Below, one piece after another: positions 60,763 through 64,000 of a stretch of DNA of 64,000 nt. The position numbers and the translations under genes are program-made. The notes below the pieces were generated by a model that saw only the letters and a list, made by a program, of their open reading frames with translations, was not told the DNA's origin and searched no databases. Every line of letters begins with the position of its first letter. Position 1 is the first letter of the stretch. Source of the stretch: RDYZ01 sp964518905. Lineage in GTDB: Bacteria; Cyanobacteriota; Cyanobacteriia; Cyanobacteriales; Geitlerinemataceae. The DNA lies in contig CAZFJL010000005.1 in NCBI GenBank assembly GCA_964518905.1, positions 46,311-110,310 of the forward strand. Direction: 5' to 3'.

Positions 60763-61985
60763 TCCCTTTCCAAAGCCAACACCACATTTTGACCACCAAA
60801 CCCAAAACTAAAACAAAGCGTGCGCTTGACTGGGGACGATCGCGCCGATCGCACCAAATCAAGCTCAAATTCTGGATCGTACGTCCCCACACAGGGCGGC
60901 AGAGTTTGCGTCGAGATCGCCTGGAGACACAGCACCGCCCCGATCGCGCCGGACGCCCCGATCGTATGACCCGTCGCCCCCTTCGTCGAACTCACCGCCA
61001 CCCCCTGCGGAAATAGCGCTTGAACCAGCTCCGCCTCGCGCCGATCGTTGAGCTGCGTTCCCGTGCCGTGCAAATGAATGTAGTCCACCGATTCGGGCGT
61101 CCAGTTTCCTCGACTCAGGCATTGCCGCACCGCAGAACAGGCCGCCGTAATATTTGGATCGGGAGCGCTGATATGGTGAGCATCGGCGGTCATGCCCGCA
61201 CTTGTAATCCGACCCAAAATCTTGGCCTGACGCTGATTTGCCGCCTGACGCGATTCGAGCAGCAGCAGCGCCGCTCCTTCGCCCAACACCATCCCCGATC
61301 GCGATCGATCAAACGGGCGACACGCCTCACGCGACAACGCTCCCATACGGTCAAACGTGGCGATCGTTAGCGGTGAAATCGGCGCTTCCACCGATCCCGC
61401 AATTACCCGATCGCACTCGCCCGACTCGATCGCAATCACCGCCCGCGCGATCGACCACAACCCCGTCGCACAGGCCGCCATCGGCGCAAACACCGCCCCG
61501 CGCGACCCCATCTGACGCGCGACTCGCAGGGCTGGCGTGTGGGGCAAGGTCTCCAGCCAGGGTCGATGCGATCGCAAGCTGCTCTCTACATTTTCTAAAC
61601 TCTCTGAACCGTTGCCAATTTGCCAGCGATGCCACGCTTCCCACGATCGCTGCATACTGCGACTCGACCCGATCGATACCGCGCAATCGTGCCAGATCTG
61701 ACCGTGATCGTGCTTTCGATCCGTGAGCAAATCAGCCAGAGTGAGATCGAGTAAATCAACAACCTCGATCGGCTGATCCCCGATCATGGCGATCGGACGT
61801 TCTGGAATATGGTCGAACAAAAAACGCGATCGCACGGCAGTTTCACCCGCCAACAATCGCGTCCATGTGGTTTCCAAATTGCCTAGCGCCGACTGAATCG
61901 CCATGCCTGTAACGACAACATCGCGACCCGATCGCTCTGAAGGTTGCGACTGTTCAAGGACGTCAAAATCAGGCACACCGTTCAA
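60759..61985 (-). CDS. Beta-ketoacyl-ACP synthase (KAS II-like)
   Basis: A 408-residue ketosynthase with a complete catalytic set: C172 in FAPMAACATGLWSIA, H306 in YIHLHGTGTQLND, K335 and H340 in SSTKGATGHTIGASGAIGAVLCL. Substitutions are minor and the C-terminal FSFGFGGQNVVLALERD is standard. Start is uncertain: TTG at 61985 is the longest; the domain proper begins at RDVVVTGMA. No acyl-carrier protein or other fatty-acid gene is adjacent, so it may be a second FabF-like enzyme or part of a specialised pathway. Confidence 0.9.
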   Translation of the reverse strand: MNGVPDFDVLEQSQPSERSGRDVVVTGMAIQSALGNLETTWTRLLAGETAVRSRFLFDHIPERPIAMIGDQPIEVVDLLDLTLADLLTDRKHDHGQIWHDCAVSIGSSRSMQRSWEAWHRWQIGNGSESLENVESSLRSHRPWLETLPHTPALRVARQMGSRGAVFAPMAACATGLWSIARAVIAIESGECDRVIAGSVEAPISPLTIATFDRMGALSREACRPFDRSRSGMVLGEGAALLLLESRQAANQRQAKILGRITSAGMTADAHHISAPDPNITAACSAVRQCLSRGNWTPESVDYIHLHGTGTQLNDRREAELVQALFPQGVAVSSTKGATGHTIGASGAIGAVLCLQAISTQTLPPCVGTYDPEFELDLVRSARSSPVKRTLCFSFGFGGQNVVLALERD

Positions 61986-62011
61986 AACGCTAGAAATTCT
62001 AGAAACTCAGG

Positions 62012-62767
62012 TTAAGGAGCTGAGAAATTATCAAGCCCGTCGATCACCCGAATGGACTCGATTTTGTCACCCTGCTGAATCGCATCAACCACATCCATCC
62101 CCTCGGTGACATAGCCAAACACAGCATAGTTACCGTCGAGGAAAGCTAGATCGGCTAGCGTGAAATAAAACTGAGCCGACGCCGAATCCGGAGCCTGCGA
62201 TCGCGCCATCGCGATCGCGCCACGCGAATGTTTCAACTCTGGCACAGCATTCCGCAAGGTCTGACCATAGGTCGGTTCGTCCTCACCTTCTGGCAAAATT
62301 TCGAGCGGGATATAGCGGGCATTGCCGGTATCCGGATCGGTGAAATTGCCACGACCGAGCATCGATGCCGGAACGCTCGCATCTTGACTCATCGGATCGC
62401 CACCCTGCACCACAAACGGTTCCGGCTCACGCACGACACGATGGAAAACCGTTCCGTCATAAACCTCGCGTTGAACCAAGTCCACAAAGTTACCCGCCGT
62501 AACCGGTGCTTCGTCGCCGTATAGTTCCACGGTGACCGAGCCACGACTCGTAACCACTTCTACCGTGGCCTTACCGTTAAGACGCGCAACATCTTCGATC
62601 GTCGCTGCACGCGCTGCCGTGGGCGATCCCCCCTCCGCATTCGACGCGGGCTGATCGGCGCAGCCACTGAGCAGCAAAACGCTGACACAGAGAGCTATAC
62701 ATGCGGCAAACCCGCGTCCAGTCAATTGATTCCACAGGGGAGAAATAGCGATCGTCGTCGTCTTCAT
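62012..62767 (-). CDS. Lipoprotein cyclophilin-type peptidyl-prolyl isomerase
   Basis: About 251 residues from the ATG at 62767 (the frame continues upstream to 62866, but the lipoprotein signal fits this start). N-terminus: basic, then hydrophobic (GRGFAACIALCVSVLLLSGCA), with lipobox LLSGC, so it should be processed by Lgt. The cyclophilin domain begins VEVVTSRGSVTVELYGDEAPVTAGNFVDL and includes YDGTVFHRV, VVQGGDPM, RGAIAMARSQ, FYFTLADLAFLDGNYAVFGYVTEGMDVVD. The canonical residues for isomerase activity are present in part. It probably acts in the periplasm or thylakoid lumen. Confidence 0.9.
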   Translation of the reverse strand: MKTTTIAISPLWNQLTGRGFAACIALCVSVLLLSGCADQPASNAEGGSPTAARAATIEDVARLNGKATVEVVTSRGSVTVELYGDEAPVTAGNFVDLVQREVYDGTVFHRVVREPEPFVVQGGDPMSQDASVPASMLGRGNFTDPDTGNARYIPLEILPEGEDEPTYGQTLRNAVPELKHSRGAIAMARSQAPDSASAQFYFTLADLAFLDGNYAVFGYVTEGMDVVDAIQQGDKIESIRVIDGLDNFSAP

Positions 62768-62896
62768 ATTGGTTCTTAAGCAAATATCAAACAAATGGCC
62801 CGTCAAACCCAGGCTGGGAAACGTGACGCCGTAGCAGCGCAACCGTTCACGTGTTGTGAACCCCATCGATCCATCTAAACCCAGCCAAACTTTAGA

Positions 62897-63469
62897 CTAA
62901 ATCCCTTCTAGCGGAACACCGAGAAAACGTGCCAGCGTTGCACCTTGGGTTTCCAGTTCATCCAGCGTCATCGGTTGACCTACGCGAGTTAGAGGAATAT
63001 CGCGCATTCCTTTCACCCGTAAATACAACGCTCGCTTCGGGTTGATCCCCTCTTTAACATCAACGCGGATCGACTTCACATCGGCGGCTTTACAGTCCAG
63101 CTCGATTTTACGATTCTTCCCTGGGAAGCCCCAGCGGAAAATCGAAACGCGACTTTCATTCAGGTCAAATTTGTTGTAGCCGCCGCCCACATCCCAGAGA
63201 ATGACCAGCCACAGGTAAAGCGAAAGTAATAGCGCAGCAGCGCCATACAGTCCCATGACGAGACCCTGGGGGATAAAGACCAACTTAGTCGGATCGGAAA
63301 ACGGCAACAGGTTGATTTGCAAGTAGCTCGACAAACCGGCCAGCAAAAAGCCGAGACCTCCGATCGTGACCACACTTGCCCACCAATAGTTACTAAGGCG
63401 ACGCGAACCCACAACAGGCTGGTTGAGTAAGCGATCGTTGGAAGGTTTTGATACTGTTTGTGCTGTCAT
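62897..63469 (-). CDS. ycf4: Photosystem I assembly protein Ycf4
   Basis: A 190-residue thylakoid protein that aids photosystem I assembly. Two membrane helices (NYWWASVVTIGGLGFLLAGLSSYL and GLVMGLYGAAALLLSLYLWLVILWDVGGGYNKFD) are followed by a soluble domain with SRVSIFRWGFPGKNRKIELDCKAADVKSIRVDVKEGINPKRALYLRVKG, as in Ycf4. The ATG start is clear. It is divergent from psbD, a common cyanobacterial arrangement. Confidence 0.96.
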   Translation of the reverse strand: MTAQTVSKPSNDRLLNQPVVGSRRLSNYWWASVVTIGGLGFLLAGLSSYLQINLLPFSDPTKLVFIPQGLVMGLYGAAALLLSLYLWLVILWDVGGGYNKFDLNESRVSIFRWGFPGKNRKIELDCKAADVKSIRVDVKEGINPKRALYLRVKGMRDIPLTRVGQPMTLDELETQGATLARFLGVPLEGI

Positions 63470-63939
63470 AGCGTCGAAATGATGGGCAGAAAGTAGGTGT
63501 TAATTTCAGGCGGGTTTCGGCGGACGAACTCGGGTTGGCGATCGCCAGGACAGTCAGCATAGATGCTGGCCAACCTCAATTGTGGGATTGTGGGCTGAAA
63601 TTGACCGCCGACCAGGACGTTCCCGAACATCGATCGATCCAAGCCAAGCGGTAAGCATTGTTATAAAACGTGTTTTTCTTAAACGATTGTTATCATAGGT
63701 GAGTTTTAGTCTCTACGGCTCAAGAATATACGAGCGCTAGCGGAGAGCGATTCCAAGGTACTTGTCACAATTGCCATTTTTTTGGGTCGCAACACCGGGA
63801 CATATGACCCAATTTGGGACATTGAAGTTAGCAAAACCTATGCATACTAGGGGAAAATCGCCTAGCACGTCTGTATATACTTATGTTAACTTAATTAAAA
63901 CCTTGCTTTTCAAAAATCAATGCGAGGAGGATTGAAATT
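63470..63939. other. psbD: ycf4-psbD divergent promoter region
   Basis: 470 bases upstream of psbD. A TATACT box lies at 63876-63881 without a good -35 match at the expected distance; an alternative TTGAAG (63822-63827) with CATACT (63843-63848) has 15-base spacing. Light-regulated promoters of this class often lack strong -35 boxes. A GAGGAGG ribosome-binding site is at 63924-63930. Confidence 0.5.
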
Positions 63940-64000
63940 ATGACCATCGCAGTAGATCGCGTGCCACAGCGGGGGCTATTTGACGCCCTCGATGACTGGC
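63940..64000 (+). CDS. psbD: Photosystem II D2 protein (5' end only)
   Basis: The first 20 codons (MTIAVDRVPQRGLFDALDDW) match the start of the D2 reaction-centre protein. ATG at 63940, nine bases after GAGGAGG. The gene runs off the window; psbC probably follows, overlapping, as in other cyanobacteria, but cannot be seen. Confidence 0.95.
   Translation, partial: MTIAVDRVPQRGLFDALDDW

Overview
This is a cyanobacterial chromosome segment. It carries psbZ, ycf4 and the start of psbD (photosystem II and photosystem I assembly), a carboxysome shell gene of the CcmK4 type, a DUF1816 protein, a CPP1-like protein and a SigA-type primary sigma factor, and the octamer GCGATCGC (HIP1) is scattered densely through genes on both strands. 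Genes are on both strands in short units with no long operons. Two tRNA genes (Lys-CUU and Ser-GGA) are present. I see no rRNA, CRISPR array, transposase or prophage.

Layout. 1-8.8 kb: zinc-ribbon protein, secreted GHL10-like protein, rlmH, DUF1816 protein, rlmB with a very long repetitive N-terminus, Mini-RNase III, a STAS protein and a UbiH-type monooxygenase. 8.8-18.2 kb: pyruvate kinase, RidA, purD, an oligopeptide-type ABC permease, ccmK, leuD, an FGGY sugar kinase and hemC. 18.4-28.8 kb: a membrane histidine kinase, a conserved membrane protein of unknown role, an HpnB-like glycosyltransferase, a small orphan protein, a gene-free kilobase, a hybrid histidine kinase and lgt. 29.2-33.5 kb: one very large gene encoding three TIR modules, a membrane segment and 14 WD40 repeats. 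33.5-46.7 kb: TPR protein, DUF790 (Bax1-like) nuclease candidate, CPP1-like protein, two MBOAT acyltransferases, sigA, site-2 protease with CBS domains, a shortened CheR-like methyltransferase, comB and radC. 46.7-64 kb: tRNA-Lys, universal stress protein, psbZ-ribH, AgcS symporter, a two-domain histidine phosphatase that appears to start with CTG, tRNA-Ser, pgeF, an SSF symporter, DUF427 protein, an egtB/egtD-type thiohistidine pair, birA, an orphan HigA-like protein, a ketosynthase, a lipoprotein cyclophilin, ycf4 and psbD.

Most genes are housekeeping. The main points of interest are the triple-TIR/WD40 receptor-like protein, whose middle TIR has lost the catalytic glutamate; the 20-fold KPYG repeat added to RlmB; near-cognate start codons (a well supported CTG, a possible ATT); and at least five families of short non-coding elements with terminal inverted repeats. 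One of these elements sits inside a copy of another, with a visible 3-bp target duplication. The thiohistidine synthase reads more like the OvoA sulfoxide synthase than classical EgtB, although the methyltransferase is a separate EgtD-like gene.
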